In this document: piece after piece, positions 25,810 through 33,752 of the stretch
How positions within the stretch are numbered: position 1 is the first letter of the stretch
Layout: each line of letters starts with the position of its first letter
Assembly (NCBI RefSeq): GCF_024639375.1
Contig: NZ_JAHEIM010000011.1
Span: forward strand, 54,124-118,123
Length of the DNA: 64,000 nt
Source: Rhodoluna sp.
GTDB taxonomy: Bacteria; Actinomycetota; Actinomycetes; Actinomycetales; Microbacteriaceae
Direction: 5' to 3'
The notes under the pieces: model-generated
The model's input: the letters and a program-made list of their open reading frames with translations, nothing else
What the model was told of the DNA's origin: nothing
Databases searched by the model: none
Program-made: the position numbers and the translations under genes

Positions 25810-26463
25810 ATGCGCAAGCCAGCCCCAGTGGCGTTAGGTGTGCTTTTGGCTACCCTGCTTGCGGGTCTGTTTTTGCCTTCTGCGGCTTTTGCCGATGATG
25901 ATGAAGACGACTCGCCATCCAGCAGTTCGAGCAGTTCAAGCAAGTCTCAAAGTGAAAAACAAGAGACCGAAGACAAGCACAAAGAAATCGACGGCATCTA
26001 TATGAACCCGGGTCGCATCTCGGTGCCGCCTATCGTCATTCGCAGAGTTCGTCCAAATGAAGTGGTAGCCAGCCCAAGACCTAAGGTTTTGTCGGGCACG
26101 TCATCGACCACATTGCATCCTAAAATATCGAGTTCATCATTGAAAAACGTCACTGGCACGTCTTCGAAAACCAATTCACCAGAGGTCAGCGTTCAAAAAT
26201 CGACTCAAAACTTTGTGGCTGTAGCTCCTCAGGCAACCGATTCATCGCTAAATGACACGGCTTCGAATTTAGATGGCACAACAACGGGCGTTTCAATCAA
26301 TCCGGTTGGTGGAGCGGCCATCGACATCAGCACTTTCAATTCGGATGCAAAAACACCGGCTGAAACTTTTATCGAGGCAGCTTATGTAGGCCTTGGCGCA
26401 ATGGCAATTGGTGCCCTTGCTCTTGGAATTACCGCCGGAACCCGAGCAATTCGTCGCAAGTAG
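25810..26463 (+). CDS. Exported Ser/Thr-rich protein with C-terminal membrane anchor
   Basis: Unrecognised 217-residue protein. It has an N-terminal signal peptide (MRKPAPVALGVLLATLLAGLFLPSAAFA), an acidic and serine-rich low-complexity segment (residues about 30-55), a Ser/Thr-rich middle and a C-terminal hydrophobic helix (about 190-210) followed by a basic RAIRRK stop-transfer. This is a surface-anchored topology similar to a stalk. The ribosome site is AAAAGGTG. It lies directly before menG but is unlikely to be part of quinone synthesis. Confidence 0.7.
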   Translation: MRKPAPVALGVLLATLLAGLFLPSAAFADDDEDDSPSSSSSSSSKSQSEKQETEDKHKEIDGIYMNPGRISVPPIVIRRVRPNEVVASPRPKVLSGTSSTTLHPKISSSSLKNVTGTSSKTNSPEVSVQKSTQNFVAVAPQATDSSLNDTASNLDGTTTGVSINPVGGAAIDISTFNSDAKTPAETFIEAAYVGLGAMAIGALALGITAGTRAIRRK

Positions 26464-26472
26464 ACTTGCAGG

Positions 26473-27174
26473 GTGAGCAAAGCCGATCTAGCTAAAAAAC
26501 CTGCCGAAGTTGCCGCCATGTTTGACGACGTGGCCGCCACCTATGACCGCACCAACTCATTGCTCTCATTTGGTCAAGATCGCACCTGGCGCAATGCCGT
26601 TCGTGAAACCGTTGCCCCAACCGCTGGTCAAAAGATTCTTGATTTAGCAGCTGGCACCGGTGCATCATCCGCAGCGTTTTTGGCCGATGGCGTCAAAGTT
26701 GTAGCCGGGGATTTTTCTGAGGGCATGTTGGCAGTTGGCCGCAAGCGTCACCCGAACATCGAATTTGTTTTTGCCGATGCCACCAAGTTGCCTTTTGCCG
26801 ACAATGAATTCGACACCGTCACAATCTCATTCGGGTTGCGCAATGTTGTAGATGTGAAAAAGGCGCTTAGCGAGATGCACCGCGTTACCAAACCGGGTGG
26901 TCAATTGGTGATCTGCGAATTCTCAAAGGTGAGCAATCGTTTCTTGCGCCCTTTCTATAACTTCTACCTGGGTCGTTTATTGCCGGCGCTATCTTCGATT
27001 GCCAGCAAAACCCCAGAGGCCTACAGCTATCTTTCGGAATCAATCATGGCTTGGCCAAACCAGCAAGAACTTGGTTTGCAAATCGCTAAGGCTGGCTATG
27101 AAAGCGTTCAGTTTCAGAACCTAACCTGTGGCATCGTTGCTATTCACCGTGCTCGCAAGAAGGCAACCAAGTGA
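26473..27174 (+). CDS. menG: Demethylmenaquinone methyltransferase
   Basis: SAM-dependent methyltransferase (UbiE/MenG family) performing the last step of menaquinone synthesis. 233 residues. Family signatures: VAAMFDDVAATYDRTNSLLSFGQDRTWR near the N terminus, the SAM loop ILDLAAGTGASS (about 56-67), VTISFGLRNV, and RVTKPGGQLVICEFSK. The GTG start has TAGACT (26461-26466) 6 nt upstream, probably leaderless. It overlaps the polyprenyl synthase by 4 bp (GTGA). Confidence 0.94.
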   Translation: MSKADLAKKPAEVAAMFDDVAATYDRTNSLLSFGQDRTWRNAVRETVAPTAGQKILDLAAGTGASSAAFLADGVKVVAGDFSEGMLAVGRKRHPNIEFVFADATKLPFADNEFDTVTISFGLRNVVDVKKALSEMHRVTKPGGQLVICEFSKVSNRFLRPFYNFYLGRLLPALSSIASKTPEAYSYLSESIMAWPNQQELGLQIAKAGYESVQFQNLTCGIVAIHRARKKATK

Positions 27175-28181
27175 CAAAAATTCAGTTGCCCAAGCAACTT
27201 CGAAAAGTTTCAGACCGCGCCCTACTAAAGTCACTCGAAACCGGGCTTGAAAAAGTTGAAGAGCAATTGCTCGAAGCAACTTTTCACGCAGACCGAATTG
27301 CGGGCGAGGCATCACGTCACCTAGTTGAAGCTGGCGGCAAGCGCGTGCGACCAACTTTGGTATTGCTAACCGCACAACTGGGCAACCCTAACCTCCAAGA
27401 AGTGCTCGATGCAGCGGTTGTTGTTGAACTAACTCACCTGGCAACGTTGTATCACGATGACGTTATGGACGATGCTCCTACTCGTCGCGGTGTGCCAACT
27501 GCGCAAATGAAGTGGGGCAACTCGGTTGCGATTTTGACTGGTGACCTACTGTTCGCACGTGCATCCCAAGTTGGTTCACACCTGGGTCAAGCTTCACTAA
27601 CTTTGCAAGCCGATACCTTTGAGCGTTTGTGTTTGGGGCAGTTGCACGAAACCATTGGCCCGGCCGATGGAGATGACGTAATTGCCCACTACATTCAGGT
27701 GCTCGCCGACAAGACCGGCTCATTGATTGCGGCTTCAGCTCGTTTGGGAATTATTCTTTCTGGTGCACCTGCCGAGTATGAAGAGCCGATGCGTGTATTC
27801 GGCGAGAAAATCGGCGTGGCATTTCAGCTGATTGATGACGTGATTGACATTTCAGAGGCGGGCCCATCTGGCAAGACTCCGGGCACCGATCTTCGCGCCG
27901 GTGTGCCAACCTTGCCGGTGCTTTTGCTCCGCCGTGATGCAGCCGCCGGTGTTGCTGGTGCGGCCGAACTTGTGGCCCTTATTGACGGTGGTCTTGAAGA
28001 CGATTCAGATTTGGCTCAGGCGCTAGCCGCGCTGCGCGATCGTGGCCTTGGAGAGCAGGCCTATGCCGAAGCAAAGCGATGGGCAGATGAGGCGGTTGAA
28101 GCTATTCAGCCGCTGCCAAACGGCTCGGTGAAGTTAGCGCTTGAGCAATTTGCACAAGCAGTCATCGACCGCTCAAACTAG
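27171..28181 (+). CDS. Polyprenyl diphosphate synthase
   Basis: Trans-isoprenyl diphosphate synthase of 336 residues making the tail used by MenA. First aspartate-rich motif: LYHDDVMDDAPTRRG (about 92-104); second: QLIDDVIDISEAG (about 222). The residues before the first motif (LTHLATLYHDD) suggest a medium to long chain, but the exact length is not predictable. GTG start overlapping menG, so head-group and tail synthesis are coupled. Confidence 0.92.
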   Translation: MTKIQLPKQLRKVSDRALLKSLETGLEKVEEQLLEATFHADRIAGEASRHLVEAGGKRVRPTLVLLTAQLGNPNLQEVLDAAVVVELTHLATLYHDDVMDDAPTRRGVPTAQMKWGNSVAILTGDLLFARASQVGSHLGQASLTLQADTFERLCLGQLHETIGPADGDDVIAHYIQVLADKTGSLIAASARLGIILSGAPAEYEEPMRVFGEKIGVAFQLIDDVIDISEAGPSGKTPGTDLRAGVPTLPVLLLRRDAAAGVAGAAELVALIDGGLEDDSDLAQALAALRDRGLGEQAYAEAKRWADEAVEAIQPLPNGSVKLALEQFAQAVIDRSN

Positions 28182-28208
28182 TACTTTCTCACCGCTAAAG
28201 GAGTCGCC

Positions 28209-30320
28209 TTGAGCAACACCATCCACCTATCGCAGGCCGGCGTTTCGGTTGTTATCGACACCACCTCGGGCACTCCAGCAATTTTGCACTGGGGCAAGGC
28301 ATTACCTGCAATTCATAACGTGGATGACCTAGTGCTGACTCAGGTTGAGCCAACCCCGCACTGTGATTTTGATGCGCCACAGACCATTGGCATTTGGCGT
28401 GAAAACTCTCGTGGCTTTATTGGCCAGCCCACTTTGGTTGGCGCTCGCTCTGGCCGCGACTTTAGCAATCAGTTTGTGTTGCGTGACACCAAAGTCGATG
28501 GCAACGTTGCCACTTTTATTTCTGTGGATGCCGAGGCGGAACTTGAGGTGCTGGCGCGCTTTGAGTTGACTGCGCAAGGTGTTCTAAAAGTTTCACAGCA
28601 GGTAACCAACTTGGGTTTCACCGATTACCGCGTTGATGGAATTACAACATTCTTGCCAGTACCTGATTACACAAAGTCAGTTCTTGATTTTCACGGTCGT
28701 TGGATGCGCGAGCGTCAACCGCAGCGTCAAGAAATTCGAGTTGGCACTTGGTTGCGCGAAGGGCGCGAAGGCCGCACCGGTCACGATGCAACCACAATTC
28801 AATTTGCATTGGCCGAAGCAGCAACTTATGAGCGCGGTGAAGTTTGGGGTTTGAGCCTGGCTTGGTCGGGCAACAGTCGTCAACTCGTTGAGCGCACAGC
28901 AATTGGCCGCACCAGCATTGCGGCCGGAGAACTGCTGTTGGCTGACGAAGTTATTTTGAAGAGCAACGAAACATATGAAGCACCGGTTGCGGTTGCGGTT
29001 TATTCAAATGAAGGTGTAAATGGCGCAAGCCACCGTTTGCACCAAATGTTGCGTGCCCGTGCAAACCACCCAACCAACATTCGCCCGCGACCAATCACAT
29101 TGAATGTGTGGGAAGCCGTTTACTTCGATCACGACTTTGACAAGCTCTCAGCTTTGGCTGACGCCGCGGCCGAAATTGGTGTTGAGCGTTTTGTGCTCGA
29201 TGACGGTTGGTTCGGCTCACGTCGCGATGACAAGTCTGGCCTTGGCGACTGGGTAGTTAGCGCTGATGTTTGGCCTGAGGGTTTGGGCAAGCTAGTAAAC
29301 AAGGTCAAGTCTGTTGGCATGGAGTTTGGTCTTTGGTTTGAAGGCGAAATGGTTAACGCCGACAGCGACCTTTACCGCGCCCACCCAGACTGGATTCTGC
29401 ACGCCGGTGGGCGAGTGCCACCAACGTTTAGAGACCAGCAGGTTCTCGACTTGGCGCACGAGGGCGCATTTGAGCACGTGTTCAATCAGGTCAACGCAAT
29501 TCTGAGTGAATATGACATCGCCTACATCAAGTGGGACCACAACCGCGTGCTCACCGAAGCTGCGCACCTAGGCCAAGCTGCAGTTCGTCGCCAGGTGCAG
29601 GCTATTTACCGCATGTTCGACCAATTTAAGGCAGCGCATCCGGGGCTTGAAATTGAGAGCTGTGCATCGGGTGGCGCCCGCATTGACCTTGGCATGGTTG
29701 ACCACGCCGACCGCTTCTGGACCAGCGACAACAACGACGCCCTTGAGCGTCAGTCAATCAACCGCTACACATCAATCGTGATTCCGCCAGAGATGTTGGG
29801 CACCCACATTGGGCCAACCAAGGCGCACTCGACTCGTCGCACTCACAGCCACACCTTTAGAGCAGTCACTGCACTCTGGGGCCACGCCGGTTTGGAATGG
29901 GATCTAACCGAAGCGAACGCCGAGGAGCGCGAGCTGCTGAAATCTTGGGCTGCCTATTACAAGAGCAAGCGCGGTTTGCTGCACTCGGGCAAGACCATTC
30001 GTGCCGACCAAACCGAAACCACAAGTTTCATTCACGGTGTTGTGTCGAACGACAAGAGCGAAGCCATCTTTATGTATGCGCAGTTGACGACCTCGGATTA
30101 TTCTCGTCCGGCAAACATTCGCCTCACCGGCTTGGATGAGAATGCCGAATATCGAGTGCGAGTAGTTGAGCCAGCCGGCCCAGCAACCGCAATGCAATTG
30201 TTGCCACCAAAGTGGTATGCCGGCGTGCAGCTTTCGGGCGCCTTGCTAGCCACCGTAGGATTGCGATCACCTGTGCTGCACCCAGAGCAGGCCATGCTTA
30301 TCGAAGTTAGTCGAGTCTAA
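28209..30320 (+). CDS. Alpha-galactosidase, GH36
   Basis: Retaining glycoside hydrolase of 703 residues releasing terminal alpha-galactose from raffinose-type sugars or galactosides. GH36 elements: N-terminal beta-sandwich domain, VLDDGWFGSR near 325, the nucleophile in YIKWDHN (Asp about 443), CASGGARIDLGMVDHADRFWTSDNND with the acid/base Asp near 505, and a C-terminal beta domain. No signal peptide, so it acts inside the cell on imported sugar. TTG start with GGAG 5 nt upstream. An MFS transporter follows after 1 bp, probably in the same operon. Confidence 0.93.
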   Translation: MSNTIHLSQAGVSVVIDTTSGTPAILHWGKALPAIHNVDDLVLTQVEPTPHCDFDAPQTIGIWRENSRGFIGQPTLVGARSGRDFSNQFVLRDTKVDGNVATFISVDAEAELEVLARFELTAQGVLKVSQQVTNLGFTDYRVDGITTFLPVPDYTKSVLDFHGRWMRERQPQRQEIRVGTWLREGREGRTGHDATTIQFALAEAATYERGEVWGLSLAWSGNSRQLVERTAIGRTSIAAGELLLADEVILKSNETYEAPVAVAVYSNEGVNGASHRLHQMLRARANHPTNIRPRPITLNVWEAVYFDHDFDKLSALADAAAEIGVERFVLDDGWFGSRRDDKSGLGDWVVSADVWPEGLGKLVNKVKSVGMEFGLWFEGEMVNADSDLYRAHPDWILHAGGRVPPTFRDQQVLDLAHEGAFEHVFNQVNAILSEYDIAYIKWDHNRVLTEAAHLGQAAVRRQVQAIYRMFDQFKAAHPGLEIESCASGGARIDLGMVDHADRFWTSDNNDALERQSINRYTSIVIPPEMLGTHIGPTKAHSTRRTHSHTFRAVTALWGHAGLEWDLTEANAEERELLKSWAAYYKSKRGLLHSGKTIRADQTETTSFIHGVVSNDKSEAIFMYAQLTTSDYSRPANIRLTGLDENAEYRVRVVEPAGPATAMQLLPPKWYAGVQLSGALLATVGLRSPVLHPEQAMLIEVSRV

Positions 30321-30321
30321 A

Positions 30322-31578
30322 TTGGCACTCACCGCAGCACGCGCAAAGTCGGCACAGACTGCACTCATAACAATCTTTTTTATTCAAGCGATTGTTGGCC
30401 TCACCTACATTCCTCGAATTCCAGAGCTGATCAAGAACATCAACGTTGACTTTGCAACCTGGGGTTTGATCGTTGGTGTTTCTGGAATGGGCGCCTTGCT
30501 CGGCTTGCTGGTGACAAACCGTTTGATTTCCAAATACGGAACTCGCCAGGTAGTTATTTTCGGTGGTGCCTTTCAGTCACTATTTATTGGCACCTTTGGT
30601 TTGATTCATGACCCAATTCTTTTCTTCATTGCCTCAGCGGCGATGAACTTCGCCGGTGCCACCGTAAACATCGCGCTCAACTCGCAAACAGTTGCCTTGC
30701 AAAAGGCGCTCAACAAAGTTGTCATCGGTCGCTTTCACGGTGCCTGGAGTATCGGAGCTGCAACTTCGACTGCGCTTAGTGCGGTGTTGGTTACCTTTAT
30801 GCCACTTTGGGCCCACATGATTTTGATTCCTGGAATCGGTATTGCCTCGCTGTTTTACTTCGGTCGCGGTTTGCTGCTTTCTTCTGAGGATGGTCACGGC
30901 GACAAGCGCACGGTTGTCAACAAGATTCCATTCTTCAAATCACCACCGCAGGTTTGGCTCTTGGCCGCCGGTTTGTTTACCGGTGTCTTTGCTGAGCTTG
31001 CGCTTATGGACTGGTCATCTGTGTTTGCAGAGAAAGAGCTTGGCCTAAGCCTTGGCCTTGCTGCTATTCCATTCACTGCGTTCTCGGCGGCGATGATTCT
31101 TGGGCGTTTGGCTATTGGCCGCCTCACTGTGAAACGTCACCTGAGTGAACTGGCTCGCATCGCCGGAATCTTTGGCAGCTTGTCTCTGGTATCCGCAGTT
31201 GTTCTTGGTTCAATGCTGAAAGACACAGACGAAACTTTGGCGTTGGTAGTGGTTTCTGTTTTGTTTGTTGGTGTTGGCCTTGGCTGTGCACCGATGGTGC
31301 CATCGTTCTTTAGCGCCGCAGGTTATGTGAAGGGGCTAAATACTGCGCAAGCACTTGCTCGCATGAGTTTGGTGAACCAGCTGCTCATCATGGCGGCAAA
31401 GATTGCCATGGGTGGCTTGGCTCAAGGTGTTGGCCTGACCATCGCGTTCTTGTTGCCAACTCTTACTTTGTTTATCGCTGGAGTGCTGGCAGGGTTTGTG
31501 GCCAAGCGCGCAAAGCACCACGAGGCCGTTACGAATGCGTTTCCGCCTACCGGCGCAATGGGAATTATTGCTGAATAG
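30322..31578 (+). CDS. MFS transporter
   Basis: A 418-residue carrier with about twelve transmembrane helices. The loop between helices 2 and 3 is short and basic (NRLISKYGTRQVVIFGG) in line with the MFS signature. Its TTG start one base after the alpha-galactosidase suggests a role in galactoside uptake or sugar export; this is inference from context. It converges with yajQ with a gap of only 3 bp. Confidence 0.85.
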   Translation: MALTAARAKSAQTALITIFFIQAIVGLTYIPRIPELIKNINVDFATWGLIVGVSGMGALLGLLVTNRLISKYGTRQVVIFGGAFQSLFIGTFGLIHDPILFFIASAAMNFAGATVNIALNSQTVALQKALNKVVIGRFHGAWSIGAATSTALSAVLVTFMPLWAHMILIPGIGIASLFYFGRGLLLSSEDGHGDKRTVVNKIPFFKSPPQVWLLAAGLFTGVFAELALMDWSSVFAEKELGLSLGLAAIPFTAFSAAMILGRLAIGRLTVKRHLSELARIAGIFGSLSLVSAVVLGSMLKDTDETLALVVVSVLFVGVGLGCAPMVPSFFSAAGYVKGLNTAQALARMSLVNQLLIMAAKIAMGGLAQGVGLTIAFLLPTLTLFIAGVLAGFVAKRAKHHEAVTNAFPPTGAMGIIAE

Positions 31579-31581
31579 TTT

Positions 31582-32070
31582 TTAGCGGAAGTTCGTGAAT
31601 TGAATATCGATTTCTAGGTCTTTGCCCTTTAGCAAAGCCATAACTTCTTGCAGGTCATCGCGGCTCTTGCTCTGAACGCGCAATTCATCACCCTGAATCT
31701 GTGACTTAACGCTCTTTGGGCCTTCTTCGCGAATGATCTTTGAGATCTTCTTTGCCTGCTCTTGCTCGATGCCGTTTTTTAGTTCGCCTTCGATGCGGTA
31801 TTCCTTGCCCGATGGGTAAGGCTTGCCGTCGTCAAAACTCTTTAGCGAGATGCCGCGTTTAACTAGCTTTGATTGAAAAACATCAAGCACAGCCTTCACG
31901 CGCTCTTCGCTCGAAGCCTTCATCAAAATCTTCTCGCCGCTCCAGTCAATCTCTGCACCTACGCCCTTAAAGTCGTAGCGCGACTCGATTTCTTTTTGCG
32001 CCTGCATCAAGGCGTTGTTCGCTTCTTGCTTGTCTACTTTGCTTACGATGTCGAATGTTGAATCAGCCAT
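31582..32070 (-). CDS. yajQ: YajQ family nucleotide-binding protein
   Basis: A 162-residue cytosolic protein (DUF520): [40 protein letters not shown], and the C-terminal [15 protein letters not shown] are all conserved in the family. Members bind nucleotides and some bind cyclic-di-GMP. TAAACT (complement of 32077-32082) ends 6 nt before the ATG, likely leaderless. Confidence 0.94.
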   Translation of the reverse strand: MADSTFDIVSKVDKQEANNALMQAQKEIESRYDFKGVGAEIDWSGEKILMKASSEERVKAVLDVFQSKLVKRGISLKSFDDGKPYPSGKEYRIEGELKNGIEQEQAKKISKIIREEGPKSVKSQIQGDELRVQSKSRDDLQEVMALLKGKDLEIDIQFTNFR

Positions 32071-32105
32071 GGGGCAAGTTTACCCAGCAAGCGGTGCAAA
32101 TGCGG

Positions 32106-33140
32106 TTAGCGAGAACCTTGGGATGGGCGAGCGGTGCTTGAACGAACCAGCAGGCTCACCTTCCATTCAACGTCTTCTTCAATGTTCACGTGTGAATCAA
32201 GCGCAGGGTCGTTTAGCACTTCGAGCAATAGGCGAGTGGCTTCGGCTCCCTGTTCACGAACGCGTTGGTCCACAGTAGTTAATCCGAAGAGTTCAGACAT
32301 GTCATGGTTGTCGATGCCAATCACCGAAATGTCTTGTGGCACTCGCAGGCCAAGATCTTTGGCGGCCATGATTGCGCCGAAGCCCATTTCATCTGAGTTG
32401 CAGAAAATCGCAGTTGGTGCGTTCTTTGGTTCACCCAACATTTGCTTAGTCACTTTGTATGCACCGGCCGAGGTGTAGTCGGTTTCGGCAAGCCAGTTTG
32501 GTCGAGCCTCTAACCCGGCCTCGTGCATGGCTTCGAGGTAGCCTTCTTTGCGCTTATTGGCCTGATCAAATTCGCGGTCGCTACCAATCGCACCGCTAAT
32601 GTTTGCAACGCGAGTGTGGCCCAGCGCAATCAGGTGCTCGGTAGCTAGCTTTCCAGCGTGGTGGTCATCCATGGCAAGGCTTCGAGCACCGTGCACCTGG
32701 CCGCCAATTGCAATGATTGGCTTCACCATTTTGTTTAGTTGCTCAAGCTCTGCTTCGTTTGGGTGAACTGCAACGGTTAGCACCGCATCCACGCGTTGGC
32801 GAAGTAGAAATTCGTTGAAGATCTTGGTGCGCTGTTCTTGGCCACCACTCAAGTTGTAAAGGGTTAGGTCGTAGCCATTTTCGATGAGGGTTGACTCGAT
32901 GGCTTCTAGAACAGCCGAGAAGAACCAGCGGTCTACATATGGCATGACTACGCCGATGTTTCGGTTTCGGCCGGTGGCTAGCGTGTAGGCACTGTGAGAG
33001 GCAACGTAACCAAGTTCTTGAGCAGCGGCCTCGACTTTTTCACGGGCACGGTCTGAAACATGGTCTTTGCCAGAGAGCGCGCGTGAAACCGTTGCAGTGG
33101 AAACCCCCGCAAGTTTTGCAACGTCTTCGATGCCAGCCAT
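32106..33140 (-). CDS. LacI family transcriptional regulator
   Basis: A 344-residue sugar-responsive repressor. The N-terminal helix-turn-helix is GIEDVAKLAGVSTATVSRALSGKDHVSD; the periplasmic-binding-protein-like effector domain follows (IGVVMPYVDRWFFSAVLEAIE, AIFCNSDEMGFGAIMAAKDLGL, ISVIGIDNHDMSELFGLTTVDQ). It is close to, but not in, the alpha-galactosidase operon. An operator-like pseudo-palindrome lies 51 bp upstream and related sites occur in the maltose region at 59 kb, so it may control either locus. Confidence 0.92.
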   Translation of the reverse strand: MAGIEDVAKLAGVSTATVSRALSGKDHVSDRAREKVEAAAQELGYVASHSAYTLATGRNRNIGVVMPYVDRWFFSAVLEAIESTLIENGYDLTLYNLSGGQEQRTKIFNEFLLRQRVDAVLTVAVHPNEAELEQLNKMVKPIIAIGGQVHGARSLAMDDHHAGKLATEHLIALGHTRVANISGAIGSDREFDQANKRKEGYLEAMHEAGLEARPNWLAETDYTSAGAYKVTKQMLGEPKNAPTAIFCNSDEMGFGAIMAAKDLGLRVPQDISVIGIDNHDMSELFGLTTVDQRVREQGAEATRLLLEVLNDPALDSHVNIEEDVEWKVSLLVRSSTARPSQGSR

Positions 33141-33190
33141 GATTCTCTCTGTAAAAAATGTAAAACCACAAATCTTTTACAAAGATTAGG

Positions 33191-33205
33191 TGTAAACCGC
33201 TTACA
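33191..33205. promoter_or_regulatory. LacI-type operator
   Basis: Pseudo-palindrome TGTAAACCGCTTACA upstream of the lacI-family gene, with TGTAA/TTACA arms around a central C.G pair. It is typical of LacI-family operators and suggests autoregulation. Confidence 0.6.
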
Positions 33206-33211
33206 AAGCAA

Positions 33212-33670
33212 TCAGCGGGTGTTTTTGTAAACCTCAAGCATTTTGGTGAGATAAAGCTCAATTGCCTTACGTTCTGCGGGTATTAGGTCCGCAAGGGCCT
33301 TTTCGCTGGCCAAAATCAGCGGGCTAATGTGCTTCCAGGCCTGGGCAACCGACTTAGGGTTCGGAGCCACCAGTACGCCACGGCGATCATTCGGATTTGG
33401 TTCGCGGGTCACGTGACCCACGGCCACCAAGCGGTCAATCATCACAGTGGCTGATCCGGGGCTAATGCCCACCGCCTTGGCTAAGTCACCCGCAGTCATG
33501 GGCCCCTGCTCAATTAGGTGTTCCATGGCTTCGAAATCGGTTGGGTTCACATCGAGGTGAGCGCCAATCATTCTTGAGTAGTCGGCACTTTGCTCAATCA
33601 CTTCGCGCAGCAGCTTGGTTGCCGGCTGAGCCGCAACCTGTGCTTCGTGCGCTGAGTGGAGGTTTTTCAT
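33212..33670 (-). CDS. MarR family transcriptional regulator
   Basis: A 152-residue winged-helix repressor. The HTH and wing are MTAGDLAKAVGISPGSATVMIDRLVAVGHVTREPNPNDRRGVLV at about 58-105, the standard MarR pattern with the DxR wing. Divergent from the MmpL-type transporter, with an inverted repeat in between, so it probably represses both. Confidence 0.92.
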   Translation of the reverse strand: MKNLHSAHEAQVAAQPATKLLREVIEQSADYSRMIGAHLDVNPTDFEAMEHLIEQGPMTAGDLAKAVGISPGSATVMIDRLVAVGHVTREPNPNDRRGVLVAPNPKSVAQAWKHISPLILASEKALADLIPAERKAIELYLTKMLEVYKNTR

Positions 33671-33698
33671 GGTGCCTAAAGTTTAGTGTATAAAGAAT

Positions 33699-33711
33699 TT
33701 TGATTATCAAA
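33699..33711. promoter_or_regulatory. Candidate MarR operator
   Basis: Inverted repeat TTTGAT-T-ATCAAA in the 82-bp gap between the MarR gene and the transporter. A TATATT box (33713-33718) directly adjoins it on the plus strand, so binding would cover the transporter promoter. Confidence 0.55.
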
Positions 33712-33752
33712 CTATATTCGCTATTGTGAAATCGTCAACGAAGGAGACGTTT